64,000 nt of DNA from assembly GCF_001544535.1 (NCBI RefSeq), contig NZ_FCON02000035.1:1-64000 (forward strand), given 5' to 3'. A model generated the notes under the pieces. That model was given only the letters and a program-made list of their open reading frames with translations. It searched no databases and was not told where the DNA came from. The DNA is from Caballeronia choica. GTDB lineage: Bacteria; Pseudomonadota; Gammaproteobacteria; Burkholderiales; Burkholderiaceae. Below, piece after piece: positions 27,195 through 35,070 of the stretch (the first letter of the stretch is position 1; every line of letters begins with the position of its first letter). Both the position numbers and the translations under genes were made by a program.

Positions 27195-27995
27195 TCAGTG
27201 CACGCCGCGCCACGCAAGCGTGCCGGCGTCCACGTTGAAGGTGCTGCCGGTCGAGAACGAAGCCTCCTCGGAGGCCAGGAAGCACACGAGCTTCGCGACT
27301 TCCTCGGGATGACCCAGGCGTTTGATGAGGTGCGTGCCCCAGAGCCGCGCTTCGGCCTGGTCGCGATCCGCGGCGTGCTCGAGGCTGCGGCTCAGCATGG
27401 GCGTGTCGATCGCGCCGGGCGCATAGGCGTTGCACCGGATGCCGCCATCGGCGAGGTCGAGAGCGATGGCTTTCGTCAGCATCACCACACCGCCCTTGCT
27501 TGCGACATAGGCAGGCAGGCCCGGATAGGCCACGGTGCTCGCGACCGATGCCCCGTTGACGATCGCCGGGCTGCGCGTGGACTTGCGCAGATACGGTGCC
27601 GCGAACCTGGACGTGAGCCACATGGCCTTGAGATTGATGTTCATGACCGCGTCCCAGACTTCTTCGGGAAGGTCCTCGATGGTCGGCGCGCGACCCGTCA
27701 GGCCGTCATCGGTCACGCCGGCGTTGTTCACCAGCACGTCGATGCCGCCGGCCCTTCGCGCCGTCTCCTCGATCATCCGCCGGATCGATTCGGTCGCCGA
27801 GAGGTCGGTCCGGATGAAGCAGGCCTTTGCGCCGGCTGCCTCGACTTCGGCAGCAGTGGCTTCGCCGCGCTCTTCCTGCACATCGGCGAGCGTGACCCAG
27901 GCGGCGCCCTCCCGTGCGGCTTCGATCGCGATGGCGCGACCCATGCCTTGCGCCGCGCCCGTGACGATCACGATCCTCTCCTTGAGCTTGTTCAT
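27195..27995 (-). CDS. Short-chain dehydrogenase/reductase
   Basis: A 266-residue classical SDR. It has the cofactor motif IVTGAAQGMGRAIA, NNAGVTDDG, and the active-site YVASK (Y-x3-K), so it should be catalytically competent. The acidic residue after the second strand (LADVQ) suggests NAD+ use. The start at ATG 27995 (MNKLKERIVIVTG) has GGAG upstream. It is divergent from the AraC-type regulator at 28.1 kb, which may control it. It probably oxidises a secondary alcohol of the pathway, but nothing identifies which. Confidence 0.88.
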   Translation of the reverse strand: MNKLKERIVIVTGAAQGMGRAIAIEAAREGAAWVTLADVQEERGEATAAEVEAAGAKACFIRTDLSATESIRRMIEETARRAGGIDVLVNNAGVTDDGLTGRAPTIEDLPEEVWDAVMNINLKAMWLTSRFAAPYLRKSTRSPAIVNGASVASTVAYPGLPAYVASKGGVVMLTKAIALDLADGGIRCNAYAPGAIDTPMLSRSLEHAADRDQAEARLWGTHLIKRLGHPEEVAKLVCFLASEEASFSTGSTFNVDAGTLAWRGVH

Positions 27996-28133
27996 GCGTG
28001 TCTCCATCTTTTTTCTGGCCTTGTTCCAGGCCCCTTCGTGCCCCTGCGCTTCGTCGTCCAAGGCCAATGATGACCGGTGAACTCCGGGCGCGCGGCCGAG
28101 TTGGTTTTGACTACATTAACTAAACCGGGGGAG

Positions 28134-29120
28134 ATGATCCATAATGAAGCATCTTTAAAAATTTACGGATCGTCTCAATTGGATCTGCTGACCGATATCG
28201 TCAGACTGATGCGCCCGCAGACGGTCCTCTGGAGGACGGTCGAGGCGCATGGCCGATGGGGCATGAGCGTTCCCTATCGCGAAGCGCCGCGCTTCTGTCT
28301 CGTCGTCACCGGACACTGCTGGTTCCTGCCCGATGCCGGACCCGCGCTGATGATGCGGCAAGGCGACTATTTCGTGCTGGCGGGCAAGACCCGCTACTGC
28401 CTGACGAGCGACATCGAGGTCATGCCGCAACTGAACGCGCTTGCGGCAACGGCGCGTGAAGGCGATTACGTCCGGTGGGATGATGCAGAGGGTGGTGAGG
28501 CCGTGCGTCTCGTCGGCGGCTACTTTCAGACCGAACCCGAACAGGCCGCACTGCTCGCGGGCCTGTTGCCGGGCATGATCTATATCCGCTCTTCGGACGA
28601 AGAGGCCGGGCGCCTGACGCGCGTCCTGGAACTGATCGGCGAAGAGGCCACCTGTGACCTGCCGGGCCGCGAACTGGTGATGAGCCGGCTTGTGGAGGTC
28701 ATGCTTGTCGAGGTATTGCGCCGTCCCGTCCAGCAACATATGGAAGGGCATCGCACGGGCTGGCTGAGCGGCATGGCCGACCCCCAGATCGCGATGGCGC
28801 TGCAGAACATGCACGCCGACGTCGCTCGCCACTGGACGCTGGACACGCTAGGCAGGATGGTCGGCATGTCGCGGGCGGTATTTGCGCGCCGCTTCACCGA
28901 GCGCGTGGGCGTGGCCCCTGCGACCTATCTTTCGAACTGGCGCATTGCGCTTGCCAAGGACGCGTTGCTCAACACCGATCGTTCGATCAGCGATATCGCG
29001 CTCGCTATCGGCTATCTGTCGGACAGTGCCTTTTGTACCGCATTCACCCGTGTTGTCGGGCGCCCGCCCGCGGTGTATCGCAAGGCCTCCCGCAAGGGCA
29101 GCGCCGAAGCGGCGGAGTGA
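28134..29120 (+). CDS. AraC-family transcriptional regulator with cupin_6 sensor
   Basis: A regulator of about 328 residues. The N-terminal cupin-type sensor domain (LLTDIVRLMRPQTVLW, CLVVTGHCWFLPD, MMRQGDYFVLAG) is typical of the AraC subgroup with cupin_6. The C-terminal DNA-binding domain holds the two helix-turn-helix units (TLDTLGRMVGMSRAVFARRF and SISDIALAIGYLSDSAFC). The start is uncertain: ATG 28134 is given, GTG 28077 is further upstream, and a TTG near 28176 also fits the family. It is divergent from the SDR and upstream of the PanE/CoA-transferase/MaoC genes, and is a candidate for control of module 1. Confidence 0.85.
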   Translation: MIHNEASLKIYGSSQLDLLTDIVRLMRPQTVLWRTVEAHGRWGMSVPYREAPRFCLVVTGHCWFLPDAGPALMMRQGDYFVLAGKTRYCLTSDIEVMPQLNALAATAREGDYVRWDDAEGGEAVRLVGGYFQTEPEQAALLAGLLPGMIYIRSSDEEAGRLTRVLELIGEEATCDLPGRELVMSRLVEVMLVEVLRRPVQQHMEGHRTGWLSGMADPQIAMALQNMHADVARHWTLDTLGRMVGMSRAVFARRFTERVGVAPATYLSNWRIALAKDALLNTDRSISDIALAIGYLSDSAFCTAFTRVVGRPPAVYRKASRKGSAEAAE

Positions 29121-29326
29121 AGCGGACCACGTCAGCGGAGCGTCTCGCGTGCAGGCCCCTAGCGAGCTATCGGCGGATCTGCTTGAACCATCGTTTTTTC
29201 GTATTTGCCACGCCGTTTGGTCACGCCTTATCTTCTGCACATCACGAGGCCTTGCAGACGGCTCTGTCTTCGAAGAGAAGCGGGCGGCGCAAGGCGTTCT
29301 TTCAACGGCAGGCAAGAGAGCGCCAC

Positions 29327-30325
29327 ATGCTAAAGGTGTGCATTTTCGGAGGCGGGGCGATCGGCGGCTACATCGCGGGCCATCTCGCTCGCGCGGGGCA
29401 ATGTGAAGTCTCCGTCGTCGCGCGCGGCGCGGCACTGGATGCGATTCGCGCGAACGGCATTCGTGTCGTCACGCCGCAGGAGGACTTCACCGTGCCCGTC
29501 AAGGCTTCGTCCGATGCGCGCGAACTCGGCGTGCAGGACTATGTTTTCGTGACGCTCAAGGCTCATCAGGTCGACTCCGCGCTCGACCAGATTACGTGCC
29601 TGATCGATGAGCGCACTGTCGTATTGCCCCCCACCACGGGCGTTCCCTATTACTTCTTCCACGGCTGCAAGGGCAGGCTGAACGACTGCCAACTGCCGGC
29701 GATCGATCCATCGGGCCGGCAATGGACGAGGCTTCCGCCGTCGCAAGTGCTCGGCTGCGTGTACTGGATCGGCGCGCATTCGATCGAGCCCGGCGTGATC
29801 GCGCAGGACGGTGCGAAGGCAGGCTGCCCCATTGGCGAGCTGGACGGAAGTCAGTCTGAGCGGGCGACCCGTCTTGCGGCGCTGCTGAGCGAAAGCGGCA
29901 TCGCCTCGAAGGTCAGCCCCGACATACGCGCGGCGATCTGGGTCAAGTTCGTCAACAGCCTGTGCTGGAATCCGGTGGCGGTGCTCACCCAGGGAACGCT
30001 CGGCGAGATGCACGACGCGGGCGACGTGGTGCCGGTCGTGAAAGCGATGATGATCGAAGCCGATGCGGTGGCTTCCCGGCTGGGTCTCGATATCGGCCCG
30101 GACCCCGACAAGCGCATCGCGATGACGTTGAGCGCCCCGCATCACAAGATGTCGATGCTGCAGGACTTCGAAGCGGGGCGCCCTCTGGAACTGCAATCGC
30201 TCGCGCACTCGCTGCGTGCGGTGCGCGAGCTTGCCGACACGAAGACGCCGATGCTCGACTCCGTGCTGGCGCTGGCGCAACTGCGTGCGGATACGTCGCG
30301 ACGAACCAAAGCCGCCGCCGCGTAA
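29327..30325 (+). CDS. Ketopantoate reductase (PanE/ApbA) family oxidoreductase
   Basis: A 332-residue NADPH-dependent oxidoreductase with the nucleotide motif CIFGGGAIGGYIAGHLA at the N-terminus and the C-terminal ApbA domain (KFVNSLCWNPVAVLTQG, KMSMLQDFEAGRPLE with the conserved Lys/Glu region). Family members reduce 2-keto acids to 2-hydroxy acids; in catabolic clusters they are often not true pantoate enzymes. ATG 29327 is chosen because it gives the family N-terminus. It precedes a class III CoA-transferase and a MaoC-like gene, so it likely handles a hydroxy or keto acid that is then transferred to CoA. Confidence 0.85.
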   Translation: MLKVCIFGGGAIGGYIAGHLARAGQCEVSVVARGAALDAIRANGIRVVTPQEDFTVPVKASSDARELGVQDYVFVTLKAHQVDSALDQITCLIDERTVVLPPTTGVPYYFFHGCKGRLNDCQLPAIDPSGRQWTRLPPSQVLGCVYWIGAHSIEPGVIAQDGAKAGCPIGELDGSQSERATRLAALLSESGIASKVSPDIRAAIWVKFVNSLCWNPVAVLTQGTLGEMHDAGDVVPVVKAMMIEADAVASRLGLDIGPDPDKRIAMTLSAPHHKMSMLQDFEAGRPLELQSLAHSLRAVRELADTKTPMLDSVLALAQLRADTSRRTKAAAA

Positions 30326-30385
30326 AAGATCTCCATGCACGGCCATGCCTGCGTGACCATTCAATCGATAAGAGGACCCGTAACA

Positions 30386-31534
30386 ATGACATCCAGCGCA
30401 TCTTCCCTTCCGAGCGATTCGAACACCCCCTTCCGGCGTCCGCTCGAAGGATTCAAAGTGATCGAAGCCTGCAGCTACATCTCGGGTCCGTTCTGCGCGC
30501 AGATGCTCGCCGATCTCGGCGCCGACGTCATCAAGGTTGAACCGCCTTCCGGTGACCCGTACCGCAACTTCGGCCATAGCCGCGAAGGTGTCGGAACGGT
30601 GTGGACCAATTCGAACCGTGGCAAGCGAAGCGTGATGCTCGATCTCAAGGCGCCCGAAGACCTGGCTCGCTTCAAGACGCTCGTGAGCGGCGCCGACGTC
30701 TACATCGAGAACTGGCGCCCGCATGTATCGGCGTCGCTTGGCCTGAGTTTCGACGAACTGAGCCAACTGAATCCACGTCTCGTGCAGCTATCGATTACCG
30801 GCTACGGGCCCGATGGCGATCTCGCGAAGGAACCCGCATTCGACGCGCTGATCCAGGGCCGCACCGGACTGCTCAGCTACGAAGCCGCAGGCGGCACGCC
30901 GCGCGCCACGAACACGTTCCTCGCCGACAAGGTGGCCGCCGTGTTCTCGGCGCAAATGGTACTGTCGGGACTGATCGCGCGAGACAGGTCGCAGAAGGCC
31001 GTTCATCTCGAGACATCGATGCTGGACATCATGTCCTACTACAACTTCCCGGACATGTTCCACAACCAGACCTTCGTCGATGACGATGCGCAGGTCGCGC
31101 TGGCACCGCAGCCGGTGCTCGCGACGAAGGATGGATATCTCGTTCTATCGCCTGTGTCCGGCAAGCAGTTGAGCAGGACGCTCGATGCGGTCGGGCATCC
31201 GGAGTGGAAAGAAGAGATCAAGAAGATTGCCAGCCGAAAGGACATGACACATGCGTTCTTCGAGCGGATTGCCGAGCCGCTTCGGCACAAGACCACGGCC
31301 GAGTGGCTCGAACGTTTTCGCGAACTGGATGTTCCCGCCGGGCCGGTCAATGCGCCGGCCGCTCATCTGAGCGATCCGCAAGTGATTCACAACCAGCTCT
31401 ACTCGGAGCTTCCAACGCGCGCCGGGACCGTTCGTGCGATCCGCTATCCGGCCAGCTTCAACGGGCATCTGCTGAAGCCGCATACTCCGGCGCCGGGCCT
31501 CGGTGAAGCGAACCGTGAACTGTTCACCGATTGA
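30386..31534 (+). CDS. Class III CoA-transferase (CaiB/BaiF family)
   Basis: A 382-residue family III CoA-transferase. The N-terminal LEGFKVIEACSYISGPFCAQ and VIKVEPPSGDPYR segments and the EPAFDALIQGRTG motif with the probable catalytic aspartate are present. Among the five such genes in this window its closest partner is the one at 58918-60078 (same ALIQGRTG and SYYNFPDMF/GYFNFPDMF blocks). ATG 30386 has AGAGGA upstream. It lies 61 nt after the PanE-like gene and is followed by the MaoC-like gene, suggesting a transcript with both. Confidence 0.88.
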   Translation: MTSSASSLPSDSNTPFRRPLEGFKVIEACSYISGPFCAQMLADLGADVIKVEPPSGDPYRNFGHSREGVGTVWTNSNRGKRSVMLDLKAPEDLARFKTLVSGADVYIENWRPHVSASLGLSFDELSQLNPRLVQLSITGYGPDGDLAKEPAFDALIQGRTGLLSYEAAGGTPRATNTFLADKVAAVFSAQMVLSGLIARDRSQKAVHLETSMLDIMSYYNFPDMFHNQTFVDDDAQVALAPQPVLATKDGYLVLSPVSGKQLSRTLDAVGHPEWKEEIKKIASRKDMTHAFFERIAEPLRHKTTAEWLERFRELDVPAGPVNAPAAHLSDPQVIHNQLYSELPTRAGTVRAIRYPASFNGHLLKPHTPAPGLGEANRELFTD

Positions 31535-31587
31535 AGCAAATCGCGAGCCCCGCTCGCTTGGGGCAACTCGAAAAACCGGAGGATAAC

Positions 31588-32079
31588 GTGCCGATTCTGC
31601 TTAGAGGTATCGAAGGAATTCAGGCGTACGCGGGCTTCAATCTCGGCAAGAGCGGATGGGTGGAGATCAGTCAGGAGATGATCAACGCCTTCGCCTCGAC
31701 GACCGATGACTGGGACTGGCTATGCGTCGACGAGGAACGGGCGAAGCGCGGTCCCTTCGGCCGAACGGTCGCGCAGAGTTATCTGATCGTGGGCATGGTT
31801 GTGCCGATGCTGCAGGACGTGTATCTGCTGGAAGGCATCGGGCACGGCTTGCACCATGGGATCGACCGGCTGCGCTTTCCGACGCCGGTGCCGGTCGACT
31901 CGTGCATACGGCTCGATGTCACACTGAAATCCGCCGAGACCGATGGCGAAGGCCTGAACCTCGTGCTGGACTGCACGATGGAGTGCGATGCCACCCAGGG
32001 TCCGGTGCTCCAGGCCGACATTCTCTATCGCGTGTCGCAGAGTTCATGTGATCCGGTGTGCCCGGCTGTCGCGGGTTGA
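31588..32079 (+). CDS. MaoC-like hot-dog protein lacking the usual catalytic pair
   Basis: A 163-residue single hot-dog-domain protein related to (R)-specific enoyl-CoA hydratases. The start is GTG 31588, with GGAGG 5 nt upstream. In active hydratases such as PhaJ the Asp and the His five residues later act together. Here the block is TTDDWDWLCVDEERA: Asp41 is kept but the histidine position is Cys46, and the later GTIAHGYL-type motif reads RTVAQSYL (His to Gln63). Hydration of an enoyl-CoA by the standard mechanism is therefore unlikely. It may bind a CoA ester, act as a thioesterase-like or dehydratase variant, or be a partner subunit. Confidence 0.78.
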   Translation: MPILLRGIEGIQAYAGFNLGKSGWVEISQEMINAFASTTDDWDWLCVDEERAKRGPFGRTVAQSYLIVGMVVPMLQDVYLLEGIGHGLHHGIDRLRFPTPVPVDSCIRLDVTLKSAETDGEGLNLVLDCTMECDATQGPVLQADILYRVSQSSCDPVCPAVAG

Positions 32080-32089
32080 GGTGCGGCTC

Positions 32090-32374
32090 ATGGCAATAAA
32101 GCTTGCGACACCTTCCCGTGGAGAGCCGATGCGAACCGCGGTTGGCGAAGTCCGGACGGCCGCAGCCAATGCCGCCAATGCGCACGACGCGGCGATCTGG
32201 CGCTGGTTCTCTGCCGTCTATGACGAAGGGCGTCTGCGATGGTGCCGTTCGGCGAACGGATGGCTTGTGAGCGTTGACCACAAGCATCTGTCGACCGAAC
32301 CCGACTTCTACGACGCGATCAGGGTTGCGAGAGAGCGATACATGGCGTCGGCCCGGCGAGCCGCCGCTGCCTGA
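32090..32374 (+). CDS. Hypothetical protein, Burkholderia-type small ORF
   Basis: A 94-residue protein starting at ATG 32090. It resembles small proteins of unknown function that I associate with Burkholderia genomes: a variable start followed by IWRWFSAVYDEGRLRW and WLVSVDHKHLSTEPDFYDAIR. It has no signal peptide, no metal motif and no membrane helix. It lies 10 nt after the MaoC-like stop and may be co-transcribed. No function is assigned. Confidence 0.6.
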   Translation: MAIKLATPSRGEPMRTAVGEVRTAAANAANAHDAAIWRWFSAVYDEGRLRWCRSANGWLVSVDHKHLSTEPDFYDAIRVARERYMASARRAAAA

Positions 32375-32478
32375 ATCGTGTTACGCCCGTTGGCTTCGCG
32401 CGTGACTGACGGCCATTTTTGCGCGTGGCATATCTATGAGCCACGTTCCGGCGTATTGAGACTTTGTGGTCCCTTCGC

Positions 32479-33138
32479 TCATTTCGACGCGTTGCTCAAG
32501 GCTTTCCAAACGACTTTGGTTGCCGTACGGAATGCGGCAGTGTCAGGCGCGTTGCGACCCGACCGGCGTAGAAAGACGATCAGCCCTTGCCAGTGCGAAT
32601 AAATCAGCGCGCCGCGCAGACGACACTCGTCGTGCGCGAGCGCGGGATTGATTTCGGCCACGAGCTTGCTGAATACCTCCTGGAAATCACCGCTGACCCT
32701 CTCCATCAGGTCGCGCACCGAAGCCTGATGTTCGGCGAGACACCAGACTTCGAGCGCGAACGGGCTAACGACATTGTCGGGACCTGTCAGTGCCGCAAAG
32801 GTCTCGTCGAGAAGCGTTTCGAGGCGCGCCTCGGGGGTTCGGAGCGCGTCACCGGCGAGCAGGCGGAACCGTTCGAGATACCGCTTGCCCAGTTCCTCGA
32901 TGGTGGACTGCAAAAGCGACTCCCTGCTGCCGAAGTAGTGTTGCAGCGTGCTCAGCCGTACACCCGCGTCCGCTGCTACACGCCGTTGCGTGAAGCCGGC
33001 GTTACCTTCGCGTGCAAAAACGAGGATTGCGACCTCGAGAATCTCGGGCACTCGTGTCGTCCTGTTTCCGCGTTGCTTCGACGCACCCTTCGTGTCTTGT
33101 CCTCGGATTTCATCAGACGTAATGCTCATGATTTCCAT
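32479..33138 (-). CDS. TetR-family transcriptional regulator
   Basis: A 219-residue TetR repressor. The N-terminal helix-turn-helix lies at residues about 30-75 (ILEVAILVFAREGNAGFTQ, ADAGVRLSTLQHYFGSRESL), followed by a TetR C-terminal ligand domain (SPFALEVWCLAEHQASVRDL). The upstream region holds palindromes of the GGTC...GACC type, one overlapping a TATAAT hexamer of its own promoter, so it probably represses itself. It is divergent from the small gene at 33440 and the module 2 CoA-transferases. Its half-site is different from the TTGG-N5-CCAA operator. Confidence 0.88.
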   Translation of the reverse strand: MEIMSITSDEIRGQDTKGASKQRGNRTTRVPEILEVAILVFAREGNAGFTQRRVAADAGVRLSTLQHYFGSRESLLQSTIEELGKRYLERFRLLAGDALRTPEARLETLLDETFAALTGPDNVVSPFALEVWCLAEHQASVRDLMERVSGDFQEVFSKLVAEINPALAHDECRLRGALIYSHWQGLIVFLRRSGRNAPDTAAFRTATKVVWKALSNASK

Positions 33139-33236
33139 GTAGCCCTAGCCCCACTGTGAGATCGAAATGCGTTCGGAGAGCCGCCGCAGACTGCGGCGGC
33201 AGCGATCGGCTCAAGTACTCAGACGGTTGGTCGTTG

Positions 33237-33253
33237 GACCTATTATATAGGTC
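33237..33253 (-). promoter_or_regulatory. TetR operator over its own -10 box
   Basis: GACCTA-TTATA-TAGGTC is a perfect 17-nt inverted repeat. Read on the minus strand it contains TATAAT (33247-33242), so a bound repressor would block the tetR promoter. Confidence 0.5.
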
Positions 33254-33354
33254 AAACGATTGGAAATGGTAGGCCTCGCTTCAAGGAAGGCTACAGGACC
33301 ACTCGTCCTGGTAGATGCACGCGCGTATACCCTGCCTCAAACCAACTTGATAAT

Positions 33355-33392
33355 TGGTCAAGTGACCACTATTATTGGGTCAATAGACCAAT
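33355..33392. promoter_or_regulatory. Pair of GGTC/GACC palindromes two helical turns apart
   Basis: TGGTCAAGTGACCA (33355-33368) and GGTC-AATA-GACC (33378-33389, inside ATTGGGTCAATAGACCAAT) have centres 22 nt apart. They share the half-site of the tetR palindrome and face the small gene at 33440. Cooperative binding by the TetR dimer is likely. Confidence 0.45.
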
Positions 33393-33439
33393 AAATCCGG
33401 TTTATTCCCCAGAAACCTGGGCCGACAGGGAGTATCGAA

Positions 33440-33688
33440 ATGAACAGCAAAGCAAGCTCATTGCATCGCCTGGTCGACAAATGGCTCGGCCCGACACCGG
33501 CGGCGCCTGCCCGGGTCGTCCGCATGAGGCGCGGGGGCGCCACCCCGACGCGCTGCGTGTGCGTCGAGGTGCAACGGCCTTCGGGCCTGCTCTCTGTTTT
33601 CTTCTTCCGGCATGAGGACGGATCGTGGTGCGTGTTTCCGCCGACCCATGGCCGACTGTCGATGAGCGCGTGCCGATTCGCGATGTAA
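33440..33688 (+). CDS. Hypothetical 82-residue protein
   Basis: An unrecognised small protein with the opening MNSKASSLHRLVDKWLGPTP and the later FFFRHEDGSWCVFPP block. This organisation resembles short conserved proteins I associate with Burkholderia (no function known). It lies just downstream of the paired TetR-type palindromes, so it may be under TetR control. It has no signal peptide or membrane helix. It is separated from the CoA-transferase by a 190-nt promoter region. Confidence 0.6.
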   Translation: MNSKASSLHRLVDKWLGPTPAAPARVVRMRRGGATPTRCVCVEVQRPSGLLSVFFFRHEDGSWCVFPPTHGRLSMSACRFAM

Positions 33689-33747
33689 TCGGTTGATGAA
33701 CTTTGCGTCGCAACCGCATTTCACGTTGTCCCCGGATTTACCCGTCC

Positions 33748-33798
33748 TTGACAGCCGAATTCGAACGTAGCAGTATCGTATCAAAGGTTCATCCAATG
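33748..33798 (+). promoter_or_regulatory. Module 2 promoter A with operator (AAGGTTCATCCAATG)
   Basis: TTGACA at 33748-33753 is followed after 18 nt by AGTATC and then by operator AAGGTTCATCCAATG at 33784-33798. A related TTTGGTTCATTGG lies at 33807-33819. The operator covers the expected transcription start, consistent with repression. It drives the CoA-transferase, P450, ferredoxin and reductase series. Sites at 43640 and 50901 carry the identical 15-mer. Confidence 0.75.
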
Positions 33799-33879
33799 AA
33801 ATTCAGTTTGGTTCATTGGCGGACAGGTTCGAACTTGGTCAACAACGTCAAAGCGACATGCAAAAGAGGAGAGGCGACG

Positions 33880-35070
33880 ATGAGCAGCGCACTTGAGGGT
33901 TTGAAGGTTCTCGACTTTACCCAGATGATGAATGGCCCTTTCGGCACGATGCTGCTCGCCGATTTTGGCGCGGACGTGATCAAGGTGGAACCGCCCGCGG
34001 GCGACACCATGCGCCTGACGGGCGAGACGTTCCTCGGCGACGATGCCGTGTATTTCCTCACCCTTAATCGCAACAAGCGCAGCGTGGTCCTCGACCTCAC
34101 GACCCCGGAAGGCCAGCACACGGCGCAGGAGATGGCAAAGCAGGTCGATATCGTCGTGGAGAATTTCCGGCCTGGCGTGGCCGAAAAGCTCGGCATCAGC
34201 TACGAGACGCTCTCGGCTCTGAACCCGCGCCTCATCTACTGCTCGACGTCGGCGTTCGGCCGCACGGGCCCCGACAGCATTCGTCCCGGCATGGATCCGG
34301 TCGTGCAGGCGATGTCCGGCATCATGCAGTTGACGGGCGACGAGCAGACCGGCCCGCTGAAAACCGGCATGCCCTATTCGGACCTCATCACGCCGCTGCT
34401 CTCGACCATCGGCGTGCTCGCCGCGATCCAGTCGCGCAATAAAACGGGCCGCGGCCAGCGCGTCGATCTTTCGATGCTCGACGCGACCATCTTCAGCATG
34501 ATTCCGCGCGACGCCTACTACTTCGCGACCGGCGAAACGCCGGGACGCATCGGCAACGCGCACTGGCAGATCGTGCCGTACAACACGTACCGGACTTCCG
34601 ACGACCGCCATGTCATGGTGATCGCGCACACGGACAAGTTCTGGCGCGTTCTCGCGGCGGCAGTCGGCGCCAACGAACTTCTCGCCGACGACCGCCTTAA
34701 GACGAAGGACGGGCGTCTCGCGCACCGCGATATCGTCGATGCGGGACTTGCCGAAGCGTTCGCGAAGCAGCCGCTCGCGCACTGGAACGAGAAGCTGCTC
34801 GAAGCGCAGGCGATGTTCTCGCCGGTCCTGAACTTCCAGGAAGTGTTCGAAGACCCCCGCGTGCAGAAGGACCTGGTCGAGGAACTCGACCACCCGACGG
34901 CTGGCAAATTCAAGGTCGTCACGAATCCAATCCGCCTGTCGGAAACGCCGACTTCGATTCGCCGTCCGCCGCCGACAATCGGGCAGCACACCGATGAAGT
35001 CCTGCGCGAGTTCGGACTCGCGCCGCATGAGGCGGAACAGCCGGCCGCCGCGGCCTTCGGAACCGAATGA
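33880..35070 (+). CDS. Class III CoA-transferase (module 2, first)
   Basis: A 396-residue family III CoA-transferase. It shows LEGLKVLDFTQMMNGPFGTM, VIKVEPPAGDTMR and the RPGMDPVVQAMSG motif with the likely catalytic aspartate. It is the module 2 counterpart of the module 1 enzyme at 18646. ATG 33880 (MSSALEG) has AGAGGAG upstream. It overlaps the next CoA-transferase gene by 4 nt. The pair may act as different substrate specificities or, in a speculative reading, as two subunits of one transferase. Confidence 0.88.
   Translation: MSSALEGLKVLDFTQMMNGPFGTMLLADFGADVIKVEPPAGDTMRLTGETFLGDDAVYFLTLNRNKRSVVLDLTTPEGQHTAQEMAKQVDIVVENFRPGVAEKLGISYETLSALNPRLIYCSTSAFGRTGPDSIRPGMDPVVQAMSGIMQLTGDEQTGPLKTGMPYSDLITPLLSTIGVLAAIQSRNKTGRGQRVDLSMLDATIFSMIPRDAYYFATGETPGRIGNAHWQIVPYNTYRTSDDRHVMVIAHTDKFWRVLAAAVGANELLADDRLKTKDGRLAHRDIVDAGLAEAFAKQPLAHWNEKLLEAQAMFSPVLNFQEVFEDPRVQKDLVEELDHPTAGKFKVVTNPIRLSETPTSIRRPPPTIGQHTDEVLREFGLAPHEAEQPAAAAFGTE

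Larger units (their letters stand above)
33139..33439. other. TetR-side control region
   Basis: No gene is visible in these roughly 300 nt. They contain a CG-rich inverted repeat near 33180-33200 (CCGCCGCAGACTGCGGCGG) and the three GGTC/GACC palindromes listed below. The AT-rich part at 33240-33395 stands out against the surrounding GC-rich DNA, as expected for promoters. Confidence 0.55.

Noticed and set aside
29165-29190. GAACCATCG, similar to half of the module 2 operator, upstream of the PanE-like gene.
   Set aside because: Only one half-site is present, with no palindrome and no matching promoter spacing.
32378-32602. A 74-codon plus-strand frame next to the small gene.
   Set aside because: It overlaps the 3' end of the TetR gene in antisense and shows no ribosome site.
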